Below are positions 26,479-33,898 of a stretch of 64,000 nt of DNA, piece after piece. Both the position numbers and the translations under genes were made by a program. The DNA is from Trebonia sp963734665 (GTDB lineage: Bacteria; Actinomycetota; Actinomycetes; Streptosporangiales; Streptosporangiaceae), in the NCBI GenBank assembly GCA_963734665.1, contig CAVTIR010000006.1, positions 124,001 to 188,000 on the forward strand, written 5' to 3'. Under the pieces are notes generated by a model, which made no database searches, had not been told where the DNA came from, and worked only from the letters and a program-made list of their open reading frames with translations. Numbering within the stretch: the stretch's first letter is position 1; each line of letters starts with the position of its first letter.

Positions 26479-28164
26479 ATGACGGACCGCGAGACGGTGT
26501 TCGACGTCCAGTGGGCACTCTACGGCAGCACGCCCGGGGAAGACGGGCACTCGCTCCTCGGTCACAGCACGGGCAGCCTGGGCAGGCTGGACTTCCTCGA
26601 CGCCATCACCAGGATCCAGCTGAGCACCACGCCCGAGCCGGCGCAGGTCATGGTCGGCTTCCTGAGGCAGGGGAACCGGCCGGATGGCCGCTACATCGCT
26701 CTAGCGATCCACGACCAGACCCGCCTGGCAGGGCGGCGGGCCGAGCGGATCAGCTACTTCTGCGCCAGCTATGACAGGCTCGCCGACACCGGGATCGGTT
26801 ACCTGGCCATGTACCAGGCACTGCGCAAGACCTCGCTGCGGCCGGAGGTGGGTCCGCCGCTGGCCGTGTCTGTGGTAGCACCGGGGCTGCTCTCTCCCGC
26901 TGTCGGACCGCTGGCGGTCGAGGTCGCGGCGCTGCTGCTCACCAGGCACCCGGTTTGCGTGCTCGGCGCGCAAAAGGTGCCCGTGCTCGACCGGCTGGCC
27001 TTCATCGACACGGTGCTGGCCCTGCTCCCGTACGGCCTGCGGTCCACGCTGACGGCGACCACGTGGATCAATTCCAGCAAGGAACAGACGTTCAGGCTGT
27101 TCTTCAGCAGCGAGCGGAGGACGCGGCACCCGGATGACCACGTCGTGGCCTGGGACAAACCCGATAAGGAGGCCATTCCCGCCCAGCCCGCGTACGTACG
27201 CGCCTACTACGACTGGCTGACCGAGACGGCCGGCGAGCCGACTACCAGGCTGGCCGGGCTCGTCAGCCCCATCGGCTTCAGGCGGCAGGAGCCACTCGTC
27301 GAGGTGCTGCGACAGGCAGGAGTTCCAGTAGACGAGCTCGCCTCCGGCGAGTCTGAGGCGAGCGAGCAGCGCACGACCAAGGAGATCCTGTTTGAGTGCA
27401 TCGGGGCCCTCGGCACGCCGGCCGAGGCCGCGCTGGGGGACAAGATCATCGCGCTGCGGGTCTACGCAGAGCACGGCGAGGGACGTGCCGAGGATCGTGA
27501 GCGCTACCAGCGGATCGTGACAGAGTACGAGTTGCTCCGCCCTGGCCTGTGGGATGAGTTCTACTACACGGTGATCCGGCTCGCGTTCGGCACGCCGTTC
27601 GGGTACGACGCGTACTGCCAGCTCGAGGACTGCCTTGCGGTGACGGCACCGGCCGCGCACCCGGCACCGCCGGCCCCGCAGCCGCCAGCGGTCCCGCAGC
27701 CGCACCCGGCGCTGCTCAGGGCCATCGACCGGGCGCTGAAGGCCGACCACGCGCGCGGGATCGCCGATGCCCGCGTAGCTGCCGTCGCGGCCGCCTTTCT
27801 GGACGACGCACAGCGCGACGACTGGTCCCGCGCCGGGCTGCTCGACGCCGCCGAGCTGGTCAGGATGCTTGCCGCGGCATGGGACCGGCCACGCCATGAG
27901 GAACTGGTCCTCGATGCCATCATGAATCGCTTCACGGCCGCGATGCAGGCCCCTGACGGCACCGAGGCACAGCGCGCGCTCGCTGCGCTCCGGGCCACCC
28001 TTACCCGGGCGGAGCCGACGGGTGTGCTCCGCACCGTCCTCGCGGCAAAGACGGACGACACGGATAGTGAGGCAAGGATCGTGGACTGGCCCTCGTCGTT
28101 ACCCTGCACCCGTTCACCTGGCACGCGGTTACGCTGGCAAGGTGACGCCGGAGAAGCTCGCTGA
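26479..28164 (+). CDS. GTPase-associated protein 1 (GAP1)-like protein B
   Basis: 561 residues, a paralogue of the preceding protein. Shared blocks: VQWALYGSTPGEDGHSLLGH, QVMVGFLRQGNRPDGRYIAL, ISYFCASYDRLADTGIGYLA, VCVLGAQKVPVLDRLAFIDT, LLPYGLRSTLTATTWINSS and FRLFFSSERR. A Pro/Ala linker (PAPPAPQPPAVPQPHP, ~residue 392-410) separates a short C-terminal helical region. It begins 13 bp after the first paralogue's stop. The pair probably arose by tandem duplication and may form a heteromeric partner of the GTPase. The 3' end overlaps the AraC-type gene by 23 bp. Confidence 0.7.
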   Translation: MTDRETVFDVQWALYGSTPGEDGHSLLGHSTGSLGRLDFLDAITRIQLSTTPEPAQVMVGFLRQGNRPDGRYIALAIHDQTRLAGRRAERISYFCASYDRLADTGIGYLAMYQALRKTSLRPEVGPPLAVSVVAPGLLSPAVGPLAVEVAALLLTRHPVCVLGAQKVPVLDRLAFIDTVLALLPYGLRSTLTATTWINSSKEQTFRLFFSSERRTRHPDDHVVAWDKPDKEAIPAQPAYVRAYYDWLTETAGEPTTRLAGLVSPIGFRRQEPLVEVLRQAGVPVDELASGESEASEQRTTKEILFECIGALGTPAEAALGDKIIALRVYAEHGEGRAEDRERYQRIVTEYELLRPGLWDEFYYTVIRLAFGTPFGYDAYCQLEDCLAVTAPAAHPAPPAPQPPAVPQPHPALLRAIDRALKADHARGIADARVAAVAAAFLDDAQRDDWSRAGLLDAAELVRMLAAAWDRPRHEELVLDAIMNRFTAAMQAPDGTEAQRALAALRATLTRAEPTGVLRTVLAAKTDDTDSEARIVDWPSSLPCTRSPGTRLRWQGDAGEAR

Positions 28165-28582
28165 CCTCGCGCGGCTGCGCCGTGCCCGCGATCTGATGGA
28201 CCGCGAGTACGCAAGCCCGCTCGACGTCGCCGCGATCGCCCGCACTGCGCTGATGTCGACCGCGCACTTCTCGCGGCAGTTCCGCGCGGCGTACGGGGAA
28301 ACGCCCTACGCGTACCTGATGACGCGGCGCATCGAGCGGGCGAAGGCGCTGCTGCGCCAGCACGACCTGTCGGTCACCGAGGTTTGCCTAGCGGTCGGGT
28401 GTACGTCGCTCGGCTCATTCAGCGCACGCTTCACCCAGGTAGTTGGCGAGACGCCGACGGCCTACCGGGCCCGCGACCACCGCGCGCTCGTGAGCGTGCC
28501 GGGCTGCATCACCAAGGAACTCACCCGCCCCGTCGGCGTGCCGAGCAGGATCCGAGAAGCACACACAGCGTCGGCCCGCTAA
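28142..28582 (+). CDS. AraC-family transcriptional regulator (short)
   Basis: 146 residues made almost entirely of the two-HTH AraC DNA-binding domain: LRRARDLMDREYASPLDVAA, STAHFSRQFRAAYGETPYAY, the RRIERAKALL helix and LGSFSARFTQVVGETPTAYR. There is no N-terminal sensor domain. The GTG start at 28142 is preceded by GGCAAG and overlaps the GAP1-like B gene by 23 bp, so it may be co-translated. It is followed after 10 bp by a VOC protein gene; small AraC/VOC pairs of this kind are common in actinomycetes and may be an independent unit. Confidence 0.88.
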   Translation: MTPEKLADLARLRRARDLMDREYASPLDVAAIARTALMSTAHFSRQFRAAYGETPYAYLMTRRIERAKALLRQHDLSVTEVCLAVGCTSLGSFSARFTQVVGETPTAYRARDHRALVSVPGCITKELTRPVGVPSRIREAHTASAR

Positions 28583-28592
28583 CGTTGCGAGC

Positions 28593-29000
28593 ATGGATCT
28601 CACTCTTTCGACTTGCTTCATCCTAGTCCACGACCCAGATCTCGCACTGGCGTTCTACCGCGACACGCTCGGCCTTGAACTGCGCAACGACGTCGCCAAC
28701 GAAGGCTTCCGCTGGATCACCGTCGGCTCCGCCGCCCAGCCCGACGTCGCGATCGTCCTCACGAACTACCTGAACGGCAGCCCCGCCGACATCGACGCGC
28801 TCGAGGCCCTCCTCGCCAAGGGCGCACTGAACGGCGTTCACTTCCACACCCGCGACCTCGACGCCGCCTTCGAGAAGGTGCGTGCCTCGGGCGCCGACAT
28901 CGTCCAGGAGCCAACCGAGCAGTTCTGGGGCACCCGCGACTTCGCGGTCCGCGACCCATCAGGCAACATGGTCCGCATCGACCAGCCCCCCGCCACCTGA
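28593..29000 (+). CDS. VOC (glyoxalase/bleomycin-resistance) family protein
   Basis: 135-residue single-copy VOC domain with beta-alpha-beta-beta-beta modules: CFILVHDPDLALAFYRDTLG at the start, GVHFHTRDLDAAFEKVRASG in the second half and the closing DPSGNMVRIDQ. The family includes metalloenzymes for glyoxal, antibiotics and aromatic ring cleavage. Here H/E metal ligands are partly visible (HFHT) but the substrate is unknown. It follows the AraC-type gene by 10 bp and is probably regulated by it. Confidence 0.85.
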   Translation: MDLTLSTCFILVHDPDLALAFYRDTLGLELRNDVANEGFRWITVGSAAQPDVAIVLTNYLNGSPADIDALEALLAKGALNGVHFHTRDLDAAFEKVRASGADIVQEPTEQFWGTRDFAVRDPSGNMVRIDQPPAT

Positions 29001-29298
29001 CCGAAGCACGCCCCACTTCTCCCGGTGACGGGAGGAATGGCAGCGAGCGGTGGCCTCTGGCGAGCGACTCAACCTCTCCCTCGCCATCTGGATCGCCTTC
29101 GCCAACGCCCGCACCCAAGCCGCACGCCGCGAAGCCGCGCGGACCTAGGTCGGAAGCCTTGCGGGCGGGGTGCTTCTCCTGCCGCCTTCCGCCGCTTCTC
29201 CTCACCCACGGGAACCCTCCGACGTTGTTGTGAATCCAGGACACGTTGAGTAAGCGCGAGGTTAGGAAACTGTAACCACACTGGTCATAGGCGGACCC

Positions 29299-29598
29299 TT
29301 GAGTGCCGGCGAACATCGTTGGGTGCATCCGATCACTCAGGCCGCGACCAGCACCAGTTCCAGCTCGGTTGGTCCCGCCGTCCTCATGGTGCTCGCCGTC
29401 GCCGGCATCTGGTGGATGTCGACCCGCAGCAGGGGCGAAATAAAGCTGAGGCTCCTCGCCTGGCTGCTGCTCCCGGTCATCGTGTGGCTCCTGATGGCCG
29501 CGCACGACCCAGCCGAAGCAGGGCGGGTGGCGTCCGGGGCGGCGTCGGGGGCTGACGCCGCGATCAGCGCTGTAGGCCGGTTGTTCAGCGGGACCTAA
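29299..29598 (+). CDS. Small membrane protein, unknown
   Basis: Up to 99 residues with two hydrophobic helices (VGPAVLMVLAVAGIWWMS and LRLLAWLLLPVIVWLLMAA) separated by a basic turn (TRSRGEIK), then an Ala/Gly-rich tail. Only weak starts are available: TTG at 29299, GTG at 29323 or ATG at 29383. No ribosome site is convincing, so the start is uncertain. The two-helix pattern and coding-like composition favour a real gene. No family recognised. Confidence 0.45.
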   Translation: MSAGEHRWVHPITQAATSTSSSSVGPAVLMVLAVAGIWWMSTRSRGEIKLRLLAWLLLPVIVWLLMAAHDPAEAGRVASGAASGADAAISAVGRLFSGT

Positions 29599-29857
29599 GA
29601 GCCCTGCAGGCGTGCAGGAGTCCCTCGGCAAGGTGCCTGTCTTCGGCTAGGCGCGCCTCAGTGAACGCAACCAGCGCGACATGCGGCCCTGGTCCCTCTC
29701 ATCGCGATAGCTCCAGGCTTGCCGAGGGCGCCCAAATTCTCGTGAAGCACTTGCCACGGGACTAACGTCCCTTGACATAGGCCCAAAGTCTCCTATCGAG
29801 CCTCCCTAACGACCAGTAAACTCGTGCGTGACGTGGCAATCACGGAGAGTTATAATC

Positions 29858-30127
29858 ATGACCTACGTGATAACAATCGCGGCTGGAGCGCTCCCGGCGG
29901 GCGCTGCGGGCATCAGCCTCACGGCATGCGGCGGGAGTACCCAGGCTGCTGCCCCGCGGCCGCCGGCGGCTGCGGGGCAGCAGCCGAGGATTCGGAGCAG
30001 TGGCCCTTCTGAGCCTCGGGGCGCAATACAGCCATTACGGGGGAGGAAGCATGAACAAGCTGACGATGGGATTCGCCGCTTGCGGGGTCGCCGCAGCGGC
30101 TGGCCTGAGCCTGGCAGCCTGCAGTAG
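29858..30127 (+). other. Lipoprotein-signal-like reading frame, possibly decayed
   Basis: The frame starts at an ATG preceded by GGAGAG and reads MTYVITIAAGALPAGAAG followed by a lipobox-like LTACGGS. This closely parallels the signal region of the next lipoprotein (GLSLAACSSG). After about 45 residues it becomes low-complexity and runs through the start of the downstream gene. It is therefore most likely the remnant of a duplicated lipoprotein gene or a very short lipopeptide. Total frame 89 residues. Confidence 0.35.
29945..29984. repeat. 13-bp-arm inverted repeat with self-complementary loop
   Basis: GCTGCTGCCCCGC (29945-29957) pairs with GCGGGGCAGCAGC (29972-29984). The 12 central bases (GCCGCCGGCGGC) are themselves palindromic, giving an extended GC hairpin without a T tract. 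It lies just upstream of the lipoprotein gene and may be an attenuator-like structure or transcription stop. Confidence 0.6.
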
Positions 30128-30635
30128 CGGCGGTAGCAGCAGTAGTAGCAGTAGTAGTAGCAGCAGCAGCAGCAGTGGCCCTGTCACCGGCACCGAGACC
30201 TTCAACGGCACCCAGCACCTGACAGCGGCCGAGACGGCCAGCACGAGCTACAACCCCACGGTTCCGCTGACGGCCAGCGGGATGTTCAGTGACACCGGAT
30301 CGATCTCCCTCAGCGGCGGCAACGCCGCCGGGCCGGCGGTCATCGCGCTCAAGAACGGGGACATCAAGGTCCAGCACGCTAAGACCAACCCGAACCTGCA
30401 GCCGAAGCCGACCGGCGTCGGCTGCACATACGCCGCCACCCAGGCGGTGACCTACACGGTGACCGGCGGCACCGGCTCGTACAGCAACGTCACGGGCGGC
30501 AAGGGCGTCGCCACCGTCATCTTCGGGTTCACGCTGCCGAAGCTGTCCAACGGCTCCTGCAACACGAGCAGCAGCGCGACGCCGACAGCGGGCTACGCGA
30601 CCTTCCACGCAGTCGGCTCGCTCACCCGCAGCTGA
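30051..30635 (+). CDS. Lipoprotein with poly-Ser linker
   Basis: 194 residues. The signal peptide MNKLTMGFAACGVAAAAGLS ends in a lipobox LAAC, so the protein should be lipid-anchored at the outer face of the membrane. A run of 14 consecutive serines follows. The mature domain (~45-194) is beta-rich, with GTETFNGTQHL, GSISLSGGNAAGPA, CTYAATQAVTYTVTGG and SNVTGGKGVATVIFGF; two cysteines may form a disulfide. The ATG at 30051 has GGGGGAGGA just upstream. Function unknown; the fold resembles secreted beta-sandwich proteins. Confidence 0.8.
   Translation: MNKLTMGFAACGVAAAAGLSLAACSSGGSSSSSSSSSSSSSSGPVTGTETFNGTQHLTAAETASTSYNPTVPLTASGMFSDTGSISLSGGNAAGPAVIALKNGDIKVQHAKTNPNLQPKPTGVGCTYAATQAVTYTVTGGTGSYSNVTGGKGVATVIFGFTLPKLSNGSCNTSSSATPTAGYATFHAVGSLTRS
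30135..30176 (+). repeat. (AGC/AGT)14 trinucleotide microsatellite
   Basis: Fourteen consecutive AGY codons encode the serine run of the lipoprotein. The tract could vary in length in 3-bp steps by slippage, changing the linker without frameshifting. Confidence 0.85.
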
Positions 30636-30693
30636 TGATCCCGCGAGTTGCGGGAGCGTTACTCACTTGGTTACTCGGCCCTTGCCGTGGAAG

Positions 30694-30864
30694 TCAGCGT
30701 CCAACCAGCACAAGCAGCACATGACCCACCGGGCTCACCAGGACTATGAGCGCCATAATCGCAACCGCCAAAAAAATCAGGATCACCGTACCGACACTCA
30801 CGAGGGTCCAGGATGGGCGGGCCTTCGCCCGCAAGCCACTTGGGGGCAGCTTGGCCGACGGCAT
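30694..30864 (-). CDS. 56-residue membrane protein
   Basis: Short frame from ATG at 30864 to TGA at 30694. A basic amphipathic start (MPSAKLPPSGLRAKARPSW) is followed by almost continuous hydrophobic residues (VSVGTVILIFLAVAIMALIV, then LVSPVGHVLLVLVG), consistent with one long or two short membrane helices. The strong compositional bias, Lys/Arg before the helix and absence of stops favour a real small gene. The ribosome site is weak (AAGG 14 bases upstream). Function unknown. Confidence 0.55.
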   Translation of the reverse strand: MPSAKLPPSGLRAKARPSWTLVSVGTVILIFLAVAIMALIVLVSPVGHVLLVLVGR

Positions 30865-30998
30865 GCAGGTCAGTATGCCTTAGGACAGCTGGAGAGTCGA
30901 GGCTGCAGGTAACTCGCCCACTCCACCCCCCGCCGACGTCTTCGCCTGCGTCATGGCCGAAGCCGCACACCCCCTGCTGTTAGCAAACCCGTTAGCAA

Positions 30999-31040
30999 AA
31001 GCCCCTTTCCGAAAGCGAACAGCTTCTCGGAAAGGGGCTT
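30999..31040 (-). terminator. Rho-independent terminator of tRNA-Thr
   Basis: Arms AAGCCCCTTTCCGA (30999-31012) and TCGGAAAGGGGCTT (31027-31040) are exact reverse complements separated by 14 bp. On the minus strand the hairpin is followed by TTTTGC. It begins 10 bp after the tRNA 3' end. Confidence 0.9.
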
Positions 31041-31049
31041 TGACGTGGG

Positions 31050-31123
31050 AGCCGCCTTGGGGAATCGAACCCCAGACCTACGCATTACGAGTGCGTCGCT
31101 CTGGCCGACTGAGCTAAGGCGGC
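31050..31123 (-). tRNA. tRNA-Thr(CGT)
   Basis: 74-nt cloverleaf on the minus strand. The acceptor GCCGCCT pairs with AGGCGGC; the D arm is GCTC/GAGC and the anticodon stem is ACGCA/TGCGT around loop CTCGTAA, giving anticodon CGT. The T arm is TGGGG-TTCGAAT-CCCCA. It reads ACG threonine codons. CCA is not encoded. A terminator follows. Confidence 0.95.
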
Positions 31124-31215
31124 GGGCTGTCCTCGCGGACGGCACTTCGAAAGTCTACAGGTTCTTGGGGGGTTCCTTGGCTCGCGCGGGATGAACGCGG
31201 TGGAGAATTAGCCGG

Positions 31216-31632
31216 GTGAGGCTGACGGAAGAAGAGGCGCAAGAGCGGCTGGCCAGCGCCCGGGTGGCGCGGCTCGCGACGGCCGGGGGTGACGGGCAGC
31301 CGCACGTGGTGCCCATCACGTTCGCGATCGACGGGGACCTGATCTACACGGCGGTGGACCATAAGCCCAAGAAGTCGGCCAACCTGCGCCGGCTGCGGAA
31401 CATCCGGGAGAACCCGCGGGTCGCGCTGCTCGGCGACCATTACGCCGAAGACTGGGACCTGCTCTGGTGGGTCCGCGTCGACGGCTGGGCGAGCGTGGTC
31501 GAGGACGAGCGCGGGCTCCAGGACCCGCTCGACGTGCTCGCCGACCGGTACGAGCAGTACCGGGAGCACCGCCCCGTGGGCCCGGTGATCGTCATTCAGG
31601 TCGACCACTGGAAGGGCTGGTCAAGCACCTAA
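31216..31632 (+). CDS. PPOX-class F420-dependent oxidoreductase (TIGR03668 type)
   Basis: 138-residue split beta-barrel flavin/F420-binding protein. Features: the opening helix LTEEEAQERLASARVARLAT, the strand HVVPITFAIDGDLIY, the cofactor loop HKPKKSANLRRLRNIRENPR and the closing DHYAEDWDLLWWVRVDG. The family uses deazaflavin F420 or FMN; the substrate is unknown. Start is GTG at 31216 with GCCGG upstream. Presence of this class is typical of F420-producing actinomycetes. Its stop is close to the convergent RicT-like gene. Confidence 0.85.
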   Translation: MRLTEEEAQERLASARVARLATAGGDGQPHVVPITFAIDGDLIYTAVDHKPKKSANLRRLRNIRENPRVALLGDHYAEDWDLLWWVRVDGWASVVEDERGLQDPLDVLADRYEQYREHRPVGPVIVIQVDHWKGWSST

Positions 31633-31735
31633 CCCTCGGCGCGCCAGCGGCGGTAGAGGTCCGTCAGGTCCATGCGCATCTGCGGTGTCAGGTCCTCCGG
31701 GGTGACCCGGCCGACCAGCGTGATGGTCTCGCGGA

Positions 31736-32557
31736 TTAGGCGGTGCCGTGGGTCGACTCGTAGGCCTTGCGGGACCCGCAGACGCTGGCAACCGAGCAGG
31801 CGCAGGTGCTGCCGTCGCCGGCCAGCTTCACGACGACGCTGTCGGACGGGACGCTGTGCCCGACGACCGTGCCAGGCCCGTCCGGCGTGTCGACCTGCGT
31901 TCCCTGACGGGGCGCCTTCTTCTTGAAGTCCTGGTACAGCGGGTGCTCGTACTTCAGGCAGCACATCAGCCGCCCGCACGCTCCCGCGATGCGCATCGGG
32001 TTGACCGGAAGGTCCTGGTCCTTGGCCATCCGGACCGAGACCGGCTCGAAGTCCTTGAGGAAGGTGGCGCAGCACAGGTCCCTGCCGCACGGGCCGATGC
32101 CGCCTTGCAGCCGCGCCTCATCCCGAGGTCCGATCTGCTGCAGTTCGACACGGGATCGCAGCCGGGCAGCGAGGTCACGGACAAGCGCGCGGAAGTCGAC
32201 CCGGTGCGGAGCGCTGAAGTACACGACGAACACGTTGGTCGCGGACAGGAAGTCCACGGCGACGAGCTTCATCGGCAGCCCGTGCTCCCGGATCAGCCGA
32301 CGCGCGGCCAGCTTCCCCTCAGCACGCCGCCGCCGGTTCTGGTCGTCGCGCTCAAGGTCTTCAGTGCCGGCGAGACCGACACAGACCGGCAGGCCGTCGA
32401 CGTCTTCCGACATCCACTGCGGTGCCCATACGCACTCGGCCACCTCTGGGCCGCCGTCCGTGGGCACGAGGACCTTGTCGCCGATCTTCGGCTCGTGGCC
32501 ACCTGGGTCGAGGTAGTAGAGCCGCCCGTACCGCTCGAAGCTCACTGCCATCATCAT
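31736..32557 (-). CDS. RicT-like PSP1-domain protein
   Basis: 273 residues of the PSP1/RicT (YaaT-like) family. RicT proteins in firmicutes bind an RNA-processing complex and carry Fe-S-ligating cysteines. Visible here: VPTDGGPEVAECVW, AVDFLSATNVFVVYFSAPHR, LRSRVELQQIGPRDEARLQG, then the cysteine-rich core GPCGRDLCCATFLKDF and GACGRLMCCLKYEHPLY. The start ATG at 32557 is the first of three consecutive ATGs with GGTGGGC upstream. It belongs to the conserved actinobacterial block with holB, tmk and topA. A 36-codon coding-like frame lies just past its stop (see findings). Confidence 0.88.
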   Translation of the reverse strand: MMMAVSFERYGRLYYLDPGGHEPKIGDKVLVPTDGGPEVAECVWAPQWMSEDVDGLPVCVGLAGTEDLERDDQNRRRRAEGKLAARRLIREHGLPMKLVAVDFLSATNVFVVYFSAPHRVDFRALVRDLAARLRSRVELQQIGPRDEARLQGGIGPCGRDLCCATFLKDFEPVSVRMAKDQDLPVNPMRIAGACGRLMCCLKYEHPLYQDFKKKAPRQGTQVDTPDGPGTVVGHSVPSDSVVVKLAGDGSTCACSVASVCGSRKAYESTHGTA

Positions 32558-32605
32558 GCCCACCGACCTAGCTAAGCATAAACCGCTGTGCATAAACAGC
32601 GGCCG

Positions 32606-32660
32606 ACGCAAGCGGCCGAGCGCAAGCGGCCGAGCGCAAGCGGCCGAGCGCAAGCGGCGC
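32606..32660. repeat. 14-bp tandem repeat, about four copies
   Basis: The unit GCGCAAGCGGCCGA is repeated head to tail from 32606 to 32660 (first copy with one mismatch, last truncated). It touches the holB stop codon and precedes the RicT-like gene. Probable slippage-generated; a regulatory role is not evident. Confidence 0.8.
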
Positions 32661-33898
32661 TACCCGCGCAGGAGCGAGATCGTGAGTTCCTCAGCAGCGA
32701 GCAGTGGCGCGACGTTGGCGGTGACCCGTTCCCTGCACCGCATGACCGCCTCGATGCGGCGGAGCGTCGCCTCAGGCGTCGAAATGGCCGCCAGCCGACG
32801 CAGGTCATCGGAGTGGTCAGCGTTGGCAAGCTCCACGTCGGCGCCGACCTGGACCATGAGCACGTCGCGGTAGAACGCCGCGAGTTCAAGCAGCGCGCTG
32901 TCCAGGGTGTCGCGCTTGACTCGGGTCGCCCGTGACTTCTGCCGGTCCTCAAGGTCCTTCATGGCCCCGGCCATGCCCCGCAGCGCTTTGGCGACGCCCT
33001 TGCCGGTTGACCCTTCGCCGAAGGCCCGGCGCAGCGCCTCCCGCTCCGGCTCGTCGAGCTGCTCGGTCACCGTCTTGGCCTCGTCCTCGGCGGTCTTGAC
33101 CAGGGCGGCGGCTGCCGCGAGCGCTGGGCCGAGCGAGACGGACTGGACCGGGACGCGCAGCACCGCCGCACGGCGCGCGGCGGCGGACGGGTCGAGCGCA
33201 AGCCGCCGTGCCCGGCCGATGTGCCCCTGCGCCGCCCGGGCACAAGCGAGCGCCCGGTCGTAGTCGATCCCGTCCCGCTCGGCGAGGACGGCGGCGACCG
33301 CCTCCGATGGCGGCACCCGCAGCGTCATCACCCGGCAGCGGGACCTGATCGTCGTCACCAGGTCCTCGGCCGAAGGCGCGCACAGCAGCCAGACCGTGCG
33401 CGGCGCGGGCTCCTCGATCGCCTTGAGCAGCGCGTTGGCGGCGGCCTCCGTGCACCGGTCGGCGTCTTCGAAGAGCACCACGAGCCAGCGCCCGCCTGAC
33501 GGTGCGCCCGCGGCGCGGAGCACGAGGTCCCTGGTCTGCTTGACGCCGTAGGAAAGGCCATCGGGACGGACAAGCAGCAAGTCGGCATGGGTTCCCGCGC
33601 GCACCTGGCGGCACGACGCGCACTCACCGCACCCGCCGAAGGGGCACAGCAGCGCGGACGCGAAGGCCCGCGCCGCGACCGACCGACCAGAACCAGGCGG
33701 CCCGGTGAACAACCAGGCGTGCGTCATCCCGCCCCGTTTTCCGGAGGGTTGAAGGGGGGTCGTCCCCCCGGCAGGCAGAGTGTTTCCTGGCGGTTGACCA
33801 GGGCTCGTCCCCCCGCGGGCAGGCAGAGCGCCGGCGACGGCGTTCCGCAGCTGCGCGACGACCGCCTCCTGGCCCGCGAGCTCGTCGAAGACCGTCAC
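32660..33898 (-). CDS. holB: DNA polymerase III subunit delta prime
   Basis: 412-residue clamp-loader subunit. It shows the AAA+ fold (AWLFTGPPGSGRSVAARAFA as P-loop), the zinc module CPFGGCGECASC with four cysteines, WLVVLFEDADRCTEAAANAL (Walker B region), the SRC-like sensor motif IRSRCRVMTL and a C-terminal helical collar. Between residues ~26 and 57 there is a Pro/Gly-rich insert (SPGQPPGNTLPAGG) before the P-loop domain that is absent from typical delta-prime proteins. GTG start overlaps the tmk stop (GTGA), so the two are translationally coupled. Essential replication gene. Confidence 0.93.
   Translation of the reverse strand: MTVFDELAGQEAVVAQLRNAVAGALPARGGTSPGQPPGNTLPAGGTTPLQPSGKRGGMTHAWLFTGPPGSGRSVAARAFASALLCPFGGCGECASCRQVRAGTHADLLLVRPDGLSYGVKQTRDLVLRAAGAPSGGRWLVVLFEDADRCTEAAANALLKAIEEPAPRTVWLLCAPSAEDLVTTIRSRCRVMTLRVPPSEAVAAVLAERDGIDYDRALACARAAQGHIGRARRLALDPSAAARRAAVLRVPVQSVSLGPALAAAAALVKTAEDEAKTVTEQLDEPEREALRRAFGEGSTGKGVAKALRGMAGAMKDLEDRQKSRATRVKRDTLDSALLELAAFYRDVLMVQVGADVELANADHSDDLRRLAAISTPEATLRRIEAVMRCRERVTANVAPLLAAEELTISLLRG

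Noticed and set aside
29050..29148. 32-codon frame with alanine-rich helix
   Set aside because: Too short and no ribosome site; possibly a remnant of a longer gene but cannot be supported.
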